Both the position numbers and the translations under genes were made by a program. Shown here one piece after another: positions 31,926-40,745 of a DNA stretch of 64,000 nt. The notes under the pieces were generated by a model. That model was not told the DNA's origin. It saw nothing but the letters and a program-made list of their open reading frames with translations, and did no database searches. Numbering within the stretch: position 1 is the stretch's first letter; each line of letters starts with the position of its first letter. This DNA comes from Ustilago trichophora (Eukaryota > Basidiomycota > Ustilaginomycetes > Ustilaginales > Ustilaginaceae), in assembly GCA_900323505.1 (NCBI GenBank), contig OOIN01000006.1:496001-560000 (forward strand). Reading direction: 5' to 3'.

Positions 31926-33026
31926 TTTGGCTGCAAGTGTTGCTCAACAAGAGCTGACGGAGAGCAGTATCTGTGCACTCACTGCTCCATGACGCTGTAT
32001 CGTCCGTCGAGTTACGGTAGAATCGATGGCTGCCTGAGTTGTACGACTGCAGAGTCCAGTAAAGAAGAGAGCTTTCAAGGTTGTTGATGTGAATGAAGCA
32101 AGGCAAGAAGAACGGCCAAAAGCTCCAGGGTCCATCAAGCGTCTTCTCGGGTTGATCTGAGCCCATCGGCGACTTTGGATCAAGATCAAAGTGGAGCCAG
32201 TGGGGATTTTTCCCGAGAGTGTTATGCTTCTGCTAACAAACAGTCTGGTGCGAAATTCACAGTTTTGACCACATGGGGTCACGAGAACACTACTCAAGCC
32301 AAAAAAGTGAAACTTTAGGAGGAAGCTGCAGCATGTTGTCTTGTTGCACCCTCGACCAGCGAAATGAGGTCATGGTCCCTGCGCGAGAGGGTTGTACATC
32401 GTCTTCTGTCATGTGGCACTTGTGCGCTCTCTTGAATGATGGCATTGAGCGGCAACTTGTAGGCCAACACCAGCAACATTGCTACTGTCTAGCTAACTCG
32501 TCATGGCTTGCAAGTTGTGTGTGCATTGATTGAGCGTCGGATGGCATCGCACCGAGCAAAGAAGAAGCGACGTTGGGTTTGAAATCAATTCGACGCACAA
32601 ACGACACGTTTACCGCATTTTCGGATGTGCCGGCTGCTGGCTCACCAAGAAAAAAAAGGTCACACGGCGGCCAAATGCAACGGCAAAGTTAAGTTGAGTT
32701 GAAATTGTGCTGCTGTGAACAGCTGTCGGTCCACCTCCGACCGCATCCCAACACTTTGATATACAGCACACTTGCTGGTCAACTCAGCACGTTCCTCCCC
32801 ACTCCCTTTCCCACTCCCACCATATCACTTCTAAAGCGGTCCAGTTTGGCCATTCAACACGTCCAAAACCAGCGTGACGGCTTGCAAATCGTAGACTCGC
32901 TACGTCTACATCGACTACCGCTCAGCAAAGCTTTTTGTGACATCGCAGCTGGATTGATAGCATACAACGTGTCAACGGTTTGGCTCCCCGACGCATTTCC
33001 TCAGTACAGCGTCACTGTCCATCATC
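31926..33026. promoter_or_regulatory. Divergent promoter region between Med5 and the Avt3-like transporter
   Basis: 1.1 kb of noncoding sequence between opposed starts. C/T-rich sequence at 32730-33020 is probably the transporter mRNA leader. No clear TATA box or other element is seen. Confidence 0.5.
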
Positions 33027-35297
33027 ATGTTGACGCCCAACGATAACGGCAAGTCAAGGGCCATCCCCTCGCCGCGTCCTGCAGACGATTCGTCAACATC
33101 CACCCCCATCAGGTCTCCTGTCCGTGCCTTTGGAGACGGTCTGGGTCACGCATCACCCTCCCTCCCCAACATCCCTCCACGCATTGGCTCTCCTTCAGCC
33201 GAGCCCCTCAACCTCTACTCCTCCTCGCAGCAGCGTCACGACTCATCTGCCTTTGCCAGCTCCTTCCAGCGAACCGTCTCGATCGAGCCACCCTCTCGCG
33301 ACAGCGCCTCTCTCGCCCCTCCCCCTGCCGACTCTGGCATCTCCACCCCTAGCAACATCGACAACCTCGACTCGCTCCCCATCTCAGACGAGCGTAAAGC
33401 ACGCATCATCGAACGTCATCTCGCCCGACCCGATACTGCCAACCGCGACTCGATTTCAGCTACCTCGATCCCCTCCGACCACACAGACGAGAGCTTTGCC
33501 AGTGAAGACCATCACGGCTCCTCCACGCCCAACGGTGCAGCTGGCGATGGTTCGGGCGAATCTCCGTCCGAAATCGTGTTTGAAGATGTAGACGAGAGCT
33601 ACCGCGGTCCCCATCAGATGCAGGGTGGTGCTATCACGGACGACGTCTACCGATGGGCTCACAAGAATCGCAGGGTATCGACCCGACGAACTAGGAGTGA
33701 GAGTCTCCACATGCCGCGAACGGCCACCATCGACCCAGAACTCGACGTGCAGGGCATCAAGGAGCCAGGTGGATTCCGTCGCTTCTTTGTCAACAGCCAA
33801 GCTGAGCTGCAGGGCAGGGCTCCGCCAAGAGCGCTCCGCAGCTTCATCGACTTCTTGAGTCTGTACGGACATTTTGCCGGAGAGTTCCTCGAAGAAGAGG
33901 ACGATGACGACGAGGACGAGGAAGACCTGACCGACGACGAAGATGACGATGCTCGTGCCATTCCTGGAACGAGCCGAGCGGCAGGCAATGGGGACACCGA
34001 GCGCTCGGGTCTGCTCCGTAGCCGCAGGGGTCTGCACCGCAGCGATACCCAGGCCCGCATGCGCAAGGCCAGCAAGGAACGTCGTCGAGGTGAAGCCTCG
34101 GTGCTCGACGCTGTTATGATGCTGCTCAAGTCGTTTGTCGGCACCGGTGTGCTCTTCCTCGGCAAAGCCTTCTACAACGGCGGTCTGCTCTTTTCGACTA
34201 TCACCCTCTGCTCGGTCGCCATTATCTCGCTCGTCTCCTTCCTGCTGCTGGTTAAGACCAACCTCAACTGTCCAGGCTCGTTTGGTGACATGGGTGGTAT
34301 CCTGTACGGCCCACGTATGCGTCTTGCCATCTTGGCGTCCATCGTTCTCTCCCAGCTCGGCTTCGTTGCGGCCTACACCGTCTTTGTCGCGCAGAACATG
34401 CAAGCCTTTGTCCTCGCCGTCACACAGTGCAAGACGCTCGTCCCCATCTGGGTGCTCATCTTGGGCCAGATGGCAGTCTTCCTCCCGCTCTCGCTCATTC
34501 GACGCATTGCCAAGCTCTCGACTACCGCCTTGATCGCCGATGTCTTTATCCTCTTTGGCATCGTCTATCTCTTCCAGTACGAGATCAAGAAGGTCGCCAA
34601 CGAAGGTATGGCCGACGTGGTCATGTTTAACAGCAAGGACTTCCCGCTCTTCATCGGTACTGCCGTCTTCACTTTTGAGGGTATTGGATTGGTCATTCCC
34701 ATCACCGAGTCGATGAAGGAGCCCGAAAAGTTCCCACGTGCACTCACTGGAGTCATGGCGGGAGTCATGGTGCTCTTCGCTTCGGCCGGCTCGCTCTCGT
34801 ACATGGCCTTTGGATCCAAGATTCAGACCGTAGTCATCACCAACCTTCCGCAAAACTCGCGCTTCGTCCAGGCCATGCAGTTCCTCTACTCGATCGCCAT
34901 CCTCCTCTCTACCCCTCTCCAGCTCTTCCCCGCACTTGCCGTGCTCGAGAAGGGCATCTTTACCAAGAGTGGCAAGTACAACTGGAAGGTCAAGACCGAG
35001 AAGAACCTCTTCCGCTTCCTCGTTGTCGCGGTCTGCTGCCTGGCGGCTTGGGCAGGTGCCAACGATTTGGACAAGTTCGTATCGCTGATCGGGTCGGTGG
35101 CTTGCGTGCCGTTGTGCTTTATCTACCCTCCGCTGCTGCACTTGAAGGCTAATGCGACAAGGACGAGTACCAAGGCGTTGAACTATGCCATGCTCTTCTT
35201 TGGTGTTGTCTGCGTCGTCTTTGCCGGTAGTCAGACGATCAAGGCGATGCTGGAGAGTAGTCAGCCTAGTGGTCCGCCGAGGTGCTCTCCTCGCTAG
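33027..35297 (+). CDS. Vacuolar amino-acid transporter, Avt3/Avt4 type
   Basis: A 756-residue protein. Residues 1-350 are a cytosolic Ser/Pro-rich domain with an acidic run at about 288-310 (mostly Asp/Glu). From about residue 355 there are eleven hydrophobic segments with the AAAP family start (Leu-Leu-Lys-Ser-Phe-Val-Gly-Thr-Gly-Val-Leu) and the family motif Phe-Glu-Gly-Ile-Gly-Leu-Val-Ile-Pro-Ile in the sixth. The long N-terminal extension and this motif match Avt3/Avt4, which export neutral amino acids from the vacuole using the proton gradient, and their animal PAT relatives. The N-terminal extension contains many Ser-Pro sites, so regulation by phosphorylation is plausible. It is intronless, and the stop is at 35295-35297. 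Confidence 0.9.
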   Translation: MLTPNDNGKSRAIPSPRPADDSSTSTPIRSPVRAFGDGLGHASPSLPNIPPRIGSPSAEPLNLYSSSQQRHDSSAFASSFQRTVSIEPPSRDSASLAPPPADSGISTPSNIDNLDSLPISDERKARIIERHLARPDTANRDSISATSIPSDHTDESFASEDHHGSSTPNGAAGDGSGESPSEIVFEDVDESYRGPHQMQGGAITDDVYRWAHKNRRVSTRRTRSESLHMPRTATIDPELDVQGIKEPGGFRRFFVNSQAELQGRAPPRALRSFIDFLSLYGHFAGEFLEEEDDDDEDEEDLTDDEDDDARAIPGTSRAAGNGDTERSGLLRSRRGLHRSDTQARMRKASKERRRGEASVLDAVMMLLKSFVGTGVLFLGKAFYNGGLLFSTITLCSVAIISLVSFLLLVKTNLNCPGSFGDMGGILYGPRMRLAILASIVLSQLGFVAAYTVFVAQNMQAFVLAVTQCKTLVPIWVLILGQMAVFLPLSLIRRIAKLSTTALIADVFILFGIVYLFQYEIKKVANEGMADVVMFNSKDFPLFIGTAVFTFEGIGLVIPITESMKEPEKFPRALTGVMAGVMVLFASAGSLSYMAFGSKIQTVVITNLPQNSRFVQAMQFLYSIAILLSTPLQLFPALAVLEKGIFTKSGKYNWKVKTEKNLFRFLVVAVCCLAAWAGANDLDKFVSLIGSVACVPLCFIYPPLLHLKANATRTSTKALNYAMLFFGVVCVVFAGSQTIKAMLESSQPSGPPRCSPR

Positions 35298-35677
35298 AAA
35301 GAAGGGAGGGAAGTTCGAAGGTCGGCTTCGAGAAGTCATCCCTGCACGTTTGGGTAAATAGAAGGCAGAATCGCTTCCTGTTGCTGGTATTTCTTCACTG
35401 TCACATACGCACGACCTGTGATTTGTTCATGTTGGTGCTTGTAAAGGTCGCTTCTCACAGTAAATCATACACATCCTTAGAAGACCAAATTCACACCTGT
35501 CTTGTGTGCTTATGAGGGATTCCGGGACACAACACAGGCGAGGTCCGCTTTGACTGCACTGCGGATTCACAAGCCATGCCCTCTGCAAACAGTCGTTCAA
35601 GCATTAAGCGATTCTTTAATGTCATGACCCGTTAGCGAGTACATCGACCGAACACTGGACAATCTTTCTTGAGCTGC
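35298..35677. other. Convergent 3' intergenic region
   Basis: 380 bp between the transporter stop and the peroxiredoxin stop; both 3' UTRs should lie here. Nothing else is seen. Confidence 0.5.
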
Positions 35678-36563
35678 TTAGAGCTTGGCGAGAACGTGGT
35701 CGGCACCCGAGACCTCGACAGCGCCCGGGTTGGGCTCGCTGCTAAAGTCGACGACCTTGAGGTCGTCGACGATGAGGGCGTAGCGGCCGGTACGCTCGCC
35801 AAAGCCCATAGCGCTGAGGTCGGCGGTGGAGCCGATGCCCTTGGAGAATTCGAGGTTGAGGTCGGTAGCGAAGATGACCTTGTCCTCGGCCTTGTTCTGG
35901 ACACCCCAGGCCGACATAACGAAGGGGTCGTTCTGGGCGAGAACGATAATCTGGTCTACACCCTTGGACTTGAAGGCGTCGACCTGCTTGATGTATGGTG
36001 GGATGTGGTTGACGTGGCAAGTGGCTGCAAGCACCCATGATCGAGAGGATGAGAGGGAAGAGATTGAGGAAAACGATATCAGCATCAGGGGGATAAATTC
36101 GCGAGAAAGTGGGGTGAGGAAAAGGGGATGTAAACTTACGAGTGTAGGCACCGGGAACGGCAACAATGACAATCTTCTTGCCCTTGAAAGCCTCGTGGGT
36201 CTGAAACTTTGTGGGAGCACCGCAGGCAGTACCGTCAGCGAGCTCCGGAGCCCAGGGGACGTACATAAAAGTGGTGTTGGGAATCTGGTCGCCTTTGGAG
36301 ATAGCCTGTTGTCGTGCGGCGGTGGTAGCCATCGTTCGCATTGCAATTTTGTGGATGGGCGAAGCAGCGAATCCGTTCAGACCAGCGGCAGTGCGGGTTG
36401 GAGCGGTTCGAAGAGTTTGAGGAGGGAGCGAAAGCGTAGCAGACGAGGAGGAGGAGAGGGAGGAGATGAGTCTCCCAGACGCAGCAGCAGGAAGCATCGA
36501 CGACCGCTGAGCAAAGGCAGCAGCTCGAATGGCCGGGACAGAGGTGAAGAGCTTGCTTACCAT
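35678..36563 (-). CDS. Prx5/Ahp1-type peroxiredoxin with mitochondrial leader and AKL C-terminus (one intron)
   Basis: Exon 1 is 36563-36140 and exon 2 is 36024-35678, split by a 115-bp intron (donor GTAAGT, acceptor TTGCAG) in phase 1. Splicing rebuilds the peroxidatic motif Pro-Gly-Ala-Tyr-Thr-Pro-Thr-Cys-His, so the intron is well supported. The 256-residue product has about 80 N-terminal residues rich in Ser, Ala, Arg and Leu with almost no acidic residues, a mitochondrial presequence. An internal Met-Arg-Thr-Met-Ala-Thr-Thr follows. The core has Trp-Ala-Pro-Glu-Leu, the catalytic Cys, Gln-Asn-Asp-Pro-Phe-Val and the final Arg-Tyr-Ala-Leu-Ile-Val-Asp-Asp. The protein ends Ala-Lys-Leu, an accepted variant of the peroxisomal PTS1 tripeptide. 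The enzyme reduces H2O2 and alkyl peroxides using thioredoxin or glutathione. Confidence 0.92.
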
Positions 36564-37165
36564 TTTTGCGATGTTACGTTGCGAAAGCGAGAAAGTCGAA
36601 ATTCAACGAAGGATTGTTGATGGTGCTGGTGGTAGAAGAAAGGTGGGTGGAGGGATCAATCGATGCTCTAGTGTTTATATCTATCTCTTCTACGAAAGAA
36701 ACGGGCGGGCGGGGATAAAGTGCGGCAGCGAAAAGGTGGAAGGCCGACCGTTTGCCGAAGACAACAAGCCCTTTTGCCTTTGATGCGCTTTTGTTGGTTA
36801 GGTGGATGTCCGTGCGCACCTCGAGTTCCAGAGACCAACGCTGAGCTTCTGGCCCCTTCTTTCCAAAAAAAAAAAAGAAAAAGAAAAAGAAAAAAGAAAA
36901 GAAAAGACAAAAAATAAGACACGCCTCGGCATTCGTCCGCCTATCTTCGATCAATCGACTTGCTGTTAACCCGATTCGGATCGAGCGCTGCTCTCTGTTC
37001 GACAGACCAACACTCTCCACAGGGTCAGGGTCAAGGTGTCGTGCAACGCGCCGCCAAATTTGTTCTCAACACCAACACCAACCCCACGCTGAACCATACA
37101 GACGCGTCGAGGTTTCGGCGACCAACATCATCTTCCCTGATTCGAACCCTTGAACATCACACACG
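36564..37165. promoter_or_regulatory. Divergent promoter region between peroxiredoxin and Mis18
   Basis: 602 bp between opposed starts. It contains an A-rich purine tract at 36866-36915 and a single ACGCGT at 37102-37107. No coding potential is seen. Confidence 0.5.
37102..37107. promoter_or_regulatory. ACGCGT (MluI cell-cycle box-like) upstream of Mis18
   Basis: ACGCGT 59 bp before the Mis18 ATG. In yeasts this is the core of the MBF-bound element of G1/S genes. One copy is weak evidence, as the hexamer is expected about 15 times by chance in 64 kb. Confidence 0.2.
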
Positions 37166-38347
37166 ATGCCACTGCTAACGAAGCGACCACGCCGGTCCGA
37201 AGACCACGAGACTGCAACAGCGGGAGCAACAGCAGGTTTCTACGACAATGTGCCGGGCACATCCATGACTCGGCCATCCTCTGGGTCTGGTACTAATACC
37301 ATCACTGCTGTGACAGCGGCCTATCTGGCGCCATACACAAACGGTGCTGGTAATGCAGCAGCCAACGGGACTACCAGCCCTCTCCTTGCCTCTCATCTAT
37401 CCACACGGTCGTTGGGACAAGCTGGATCAACGACTCATCATCCTAGCTCAGGCGCAGAAGACAACGTAGAAGATATGGCCCCTCCCGGAGCCAAAACCTC
37501 TTCCAGCCACAGCACTCGCGCGCGCGGTCGAGGACGTGGTCGTGGTCGTGGTCGAGGACGTCCGCGTGGCTCTCTAAGCCGACCCGCTATCGACAGTGCT
37601 TCCTACTCAGACGACCTCAGCACCGGCCAACCATACCCCCAAGTCAACCGACAGACCGACCTCTTCGCAGAAGGAGAAGATGCAGACAACGACGACGACG
37701 ACGGCTCTCCACCCAACCCATTAACCTTCCAATGTCGCAAATGCTTTCGTCTACTCGCCGACTCGTTCTCCTTTGTCGCCACCGATCCGGATCTCGGATA
37801 CGTCATCTTATCCGAAACCACCGAATGTGTACTCCAAGACACCACCTATTCCACCTCCACCGATCCAAATCAAAAGGATCTCGGCTCCACATTCGCCCGT
37901 CTCCGCTGTGCCGGATGCAACTCCGCTCTCGGTCGCAACTATCGCACCACGCCACGAGATCTCGATGACCTGAGAGACTGCTTCTCCCTCGAAGTCAATG
38001 CGATATCCACCTACCAGCTTGGCTCCAACTACACAAAGCAGCTCGAGAAGAAGGATGACAGCCGCAACGGGCGAATGTCGGATGGAGGAAATGCGAGGCA
38101 GAGCATTCAGTTGGCAGAAGGGTCAGTAGTGGGAGGATTGGAGAGCAAGATGGAGCGAACCAGAGCGTTGACGATCGAGTTGAGCGATCGACTGATCAAG
38201 GCGGAAATGGATATTCGGCGATATAGCGCCCAGGTGCAACAGTTGTTGAAGGAGAAAGAATCGAGTCTGATCAGATTGCCCTTGGCTGAGGCGGAAGAGG
38301 ACCGTTTCCCTGTACAAGGTGATGCGTCCCGATCTGCTGCAGAATAA
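37166..38347 (+). CDS. Mis18-type centromere protein (Yippee-Mis18 fold)
   Basis: A 393-residue protein. Residues ~185-285 form a Yippee/Mis18 domain: Phe-Gln-Cys-Arg-Lys-Cys near 188, Leu-Ala-Asp-Ser-Phe-Ser-Phe after it, and Leu-Arg-Cys-Ala-Gly-Cys near 247, giving the two CxxC zinc ligands, then Leu-Gly-Arg-Asn-Tyr. Mis18 primes centromeres for deposition of CENP-A. The C-terminus (about 320-372) is a predicted coiled coil, as in Mis18 proteins that form oligomers. A Gly-Arg run at about 115-136 with Gly-Arg-Pro-Arg-Gly resembles an AT-hook and could bind DNA. A Yippee-like protein of other function is the alternative, but those are usually much shorter and lack the coiled coil. Confidence 0.75.
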   Translation: MPLLTKRPRRSEDHETATAGATAGFYDNVPGTSMTRPSSGSGTNTITAVTAAYLAPYTNGAGNAAANGTTSPLLASHLSTRSLGQAGSTTHHPSSGAEDNVEDMAPPGAKTSSSHSTRARGRGRGRGRGRGRPRGSLSRPAIDSASYSDDLSTGQPYPQVNRQTDLFAEGEDADNDDDDGSPPNPLTFQCRKCFRLLADSFSFVATDPDLGYVILSETTECVLQDTTYSTSTDPNQKDLGSTFARLRCAGCNSALGRNYRTTPRDLDDLRDCFSLEVNAISTYQLGSNYTKQLEKKDDSRNGRMSDGGNARQSIQLAEGSVVGGLESKMERTRALTIELSDRLIKAEMDIRRYSAQVQQLLKEKESSLIRLPLAEAEEDRFPVQGDASRSAAE

Positions 38348-38993
38348 GCAACGTAATTCACACATCAGTCGGCGCCCGTGTTAGTCGCGCGTTTTCCTAC
38401 CTTGACATTCAAATCTGATGGTAGTACTTGGCGTGATCGTGACCACGGCCACCACGAGCCTTGGTGAACGGAACAACATCAAACTTCAATGAAAATCACA
38501 TGAGACATCAAGGACATGATGACTGAGTTCAAACTAGAGCCCGACACGAGACGAGCCTGCCACGGGCATATTGTCGTCGAAGCAGGCCAGATCAAAATCA
38601 TTTTCTTTGATGGGCTGAGAGGCTTGTGGCTGGTACCATTGTCTTATTCTGTGTTCATCTGTTCCAATTTGAGCCAGTTATTGTCAAGATACCCAGACCA
38701 TGGAGAGCAAATGCTTGGATGCCAAACTAGGAACCTTTGGAGCCAGTTCTATCCAATTCACTGCGGCCTGGAATGCCATATGAGATGGTGTTGGCATAGT
38801 TCCTGATCTGCTCAAAATCGAAGTTGACATTCAACCCATTCTTTGGTGGGCCATGCGCTTTTTTCTCACAATTTCTGTTAGCCATGCCCTCAAGCTTCCG
38901 AACGATACCATATTAAGGGGGTCTGGTGCGAAGAACAAATGCGTGCGGTCATTACTCACAAAGGGTCATTACTCACAAAGGGTCCTGATATTG
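38348..38993. other. Convergent intergenic region with exon-like fragments
   Basis: 646 bp between the Mis18 and Dcp1 stops. The minus strand holds a 52-codon ORF (38885-38727) and a separate 24-codon stretch ending at a stop at 38409 that follows an AG acceptor-like site. Both have gene-like codon choice but no recognisable family, and they do not join in a simple way. A 17-bp tandem duplication lies at 38947-38980. Confidence 0.4.
38947..38980. repeat. 17-bp perfect tandem duplication
   Basis: The unit GGTCATTACTCACAAAG occurs twice head to tail, followed by the first four bases of a third copy, 14 bp beyond the Dcp1 stop codon. Confidence 0.9.
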
Positions 38994-39425
38994 TCATGTT
39001 AAAAAATTGACATGTGGGGCAGTATTATCGGACGCGACCGAAGCTTGCAACTTCAACATCTTGTCCCCTATCGCCATTCTTTGGCTTGGTTCAAACACCC
39101 AGATTCCATACACCTCGTTGTCTCCGTTCGTCGCTGGACGGTAGATGATAAATTCAGGCGTGATCTCCAGATCGTCTTCGGGGGTGATATCGGCACTGAA
39201 GTTCTCGACCCCGTTACGGTTCATCAAGAAGAATCCGTTGTAGGGCGGTAGTCGGCGCTGGAAGAGAAAAAGTGGACCTTCAACGCCCGTCTTGGTCCAC
39301 TCACCACCATTGTAGTTGTACAGGACTACAAAGGAGGCCGTTTCCACGATAGAGACAATCGATGGATCGTGTCGACGCAACACTTTCAGGTTGAACGCTG
39401 TACGGGCTTCTGGTATCGATGCCAT
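38994..39425 (-). CDS. mRNA-decapping enzyme subunit 1 (Dcp1)
   Basis: A 143-residue protein consisting of essentially one EVH1-like domain. Diagnostic pieces are Arg-Arg-His-Asp-Pro-Ser-Ile near residue 17 and the Tyr-Asn-Tyr-Asn-Gly-Gly-Glu-Trp-Thr-Lys-Thr-Gly-Val-Glu-Gly strand pair. The Leu-Phe-Leu-Phe-Gln-Arg-Arg, Phe-Phe-Leu-Met-Asn-Arg-Asn and Tyr-Gly-Ile-Trp-Val-Phe-Glu segments follow. Dcp1 activates the decapping enzyme Dcp2 in 5'-to-3' mRNA decay. The size matches minimal yeast-type Dcp1 (about 127 residues in S. pombe); the proline-rich extension and trimerisation domain of animal DCP1 are absent. The last ~20 residues after Leu-Lys-Leu-Gln are not conserved. No intron is needed. 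Confidence 0.93.
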   Translation of the reverse strand: MASIPEARTAFNLKVLRRHDPSIVSIVETASFVVLYNYNGGEWTKTGVEGPLFLFQRRLPPYNGFFLMNRNGVENFSADITPEDDLEITPEFIIYRPATNGDNEVYGIWVFEPSQRMAIGDKMLKLQASVASDNTAPHVNFLT

Positions 39426-40105
39426 CTTGCCGCGTATATTGATCGGTAGAGGTGTCGTGTTGGTTTTATGGGGTTATCGTTTACTTTATTATTTGAGAGA
39501 GCGGCAGCGTTGCTGTTTCCGCTGTTTTGTAGCTATTGATGACTGTCAAACGTTTGCCGTCCAGTGCCGGGGTGGTGATGATGTTGCTGCTGCTGCTGCT
39601 GCTGATGATGATGATGATGAGGGTTGAGATGATGGGTTCTGGCTCGTGCGACTCATCCTTCAAAAAAAAAATAAAAAATAGCGCGCATTGTGGAGAAATG
39701 AAAGAGAGTCCCCGATTTCCTCTCAGCTCGCGCCCACGCCTTGTGGACGTGCATGCATCATCCCGATTCTCTCACCCTAACTATGTGCAATCGTGACAAG
39801 AAAGCACCTCCTTCCCTAGGGCACGGAGTTCAAGACCGACTCAGAACGACATCAATGCCTTCGTTGCGCGCACATAGAGCAAGCTGAGATTGGAGACAAG
39901 CATTTGCTCATTGGAAGCGACAATTAATAGAGAACGAAGCTTGATATCAAACTACTAGTGTAGGGTGCACTGTTGCGATTGGGAACTGATAGGTCGAAAC
40001 CAAGGCAGATAAAGATGTTTCTTACGCCACTACAACACAGACGCAGCTGCAAACGGAAGCAAGCCTCTCCACAAAGCAACAGGCTGGAATGAGCTAGGCA
40101 CTCGC
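39426..40105. other. Intergenic spacer with CTG/ATG microsatellite
   Basis: 680 bp between the Dcp1 start and the bHLH gene stop, both on the minus strand. It includes trinucleotide repeats at 39584-39620 (six CTG units then five GATs) and an A tract at 39661-39680. It contains the Dcp1 promoter and the bHLH 3' UTR. No gene is seen. Confidence 0.5.
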
Positions 40106-40658
40106 CTAAAGGTCGAGCTTCATATCACCCAAATCAGAGAACGAAGCAGCCGTGTGACTCTCGTCGCCAACCAGCTGCATCGGCGACTGAGCTTCGGAGG
40201 ATCGCAATACCGGCCAGCTGCCCTCCTGCACCCTTCCCCGTCCCACCTTGTGACGTGATCTTCCTCGCCAGTGCTCATCGTGCGCATCGTGAGACATGCG
40301 TGAGCTCTGGCTGCGTCCACGACGGCTCAGCTCCTTGTCCTCTTCTCCGCTCTCGTGCTCCTCCTCTTCGATCGGGTCGACCGACGAACGGCGTGGAAGG
40401 CCGGTTCGCTGGTCAAAGCCTTCCAACCAGGCTGCGAGGGCTGGTGCTCCTGCAGCCGTTGCATCGTGAGAGCCCGAGCTCGAGTGAGACATAGGGAGAC
40501 TGCCTTGATGCATCGACATGGAAGGCTGCTGTGGCTGCGAGGAAGGCTGCTGGTCCATAGGCATACCCAGACTGAGCAAATTCATGGCACTGAAGTCTTG
40601 CGGAGGCTGCTGATGTTGCTGGTGATGGTGTTGCATGTGCTGCTGCTGCTGCTGTTGC

Positions 40659-40745
<87 letters not shown>

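Noticed and set aside
33456..35339. 627-codon open frame antisense to the Avt3-like transporter
   Set aside because: It mirrors codon bias of the sense gene, is full of charged low-complexity sequence and matches no family; the sense strand has eleven clear membrane helices.
38516..38806. Plus-strand 96-codon frame in the Mis18-Dcp1 gap
   Set aside because: Rich in Cys, Trp and His without pattern and without resemblance to any family; the minus strand has the more gene-like codon choice.
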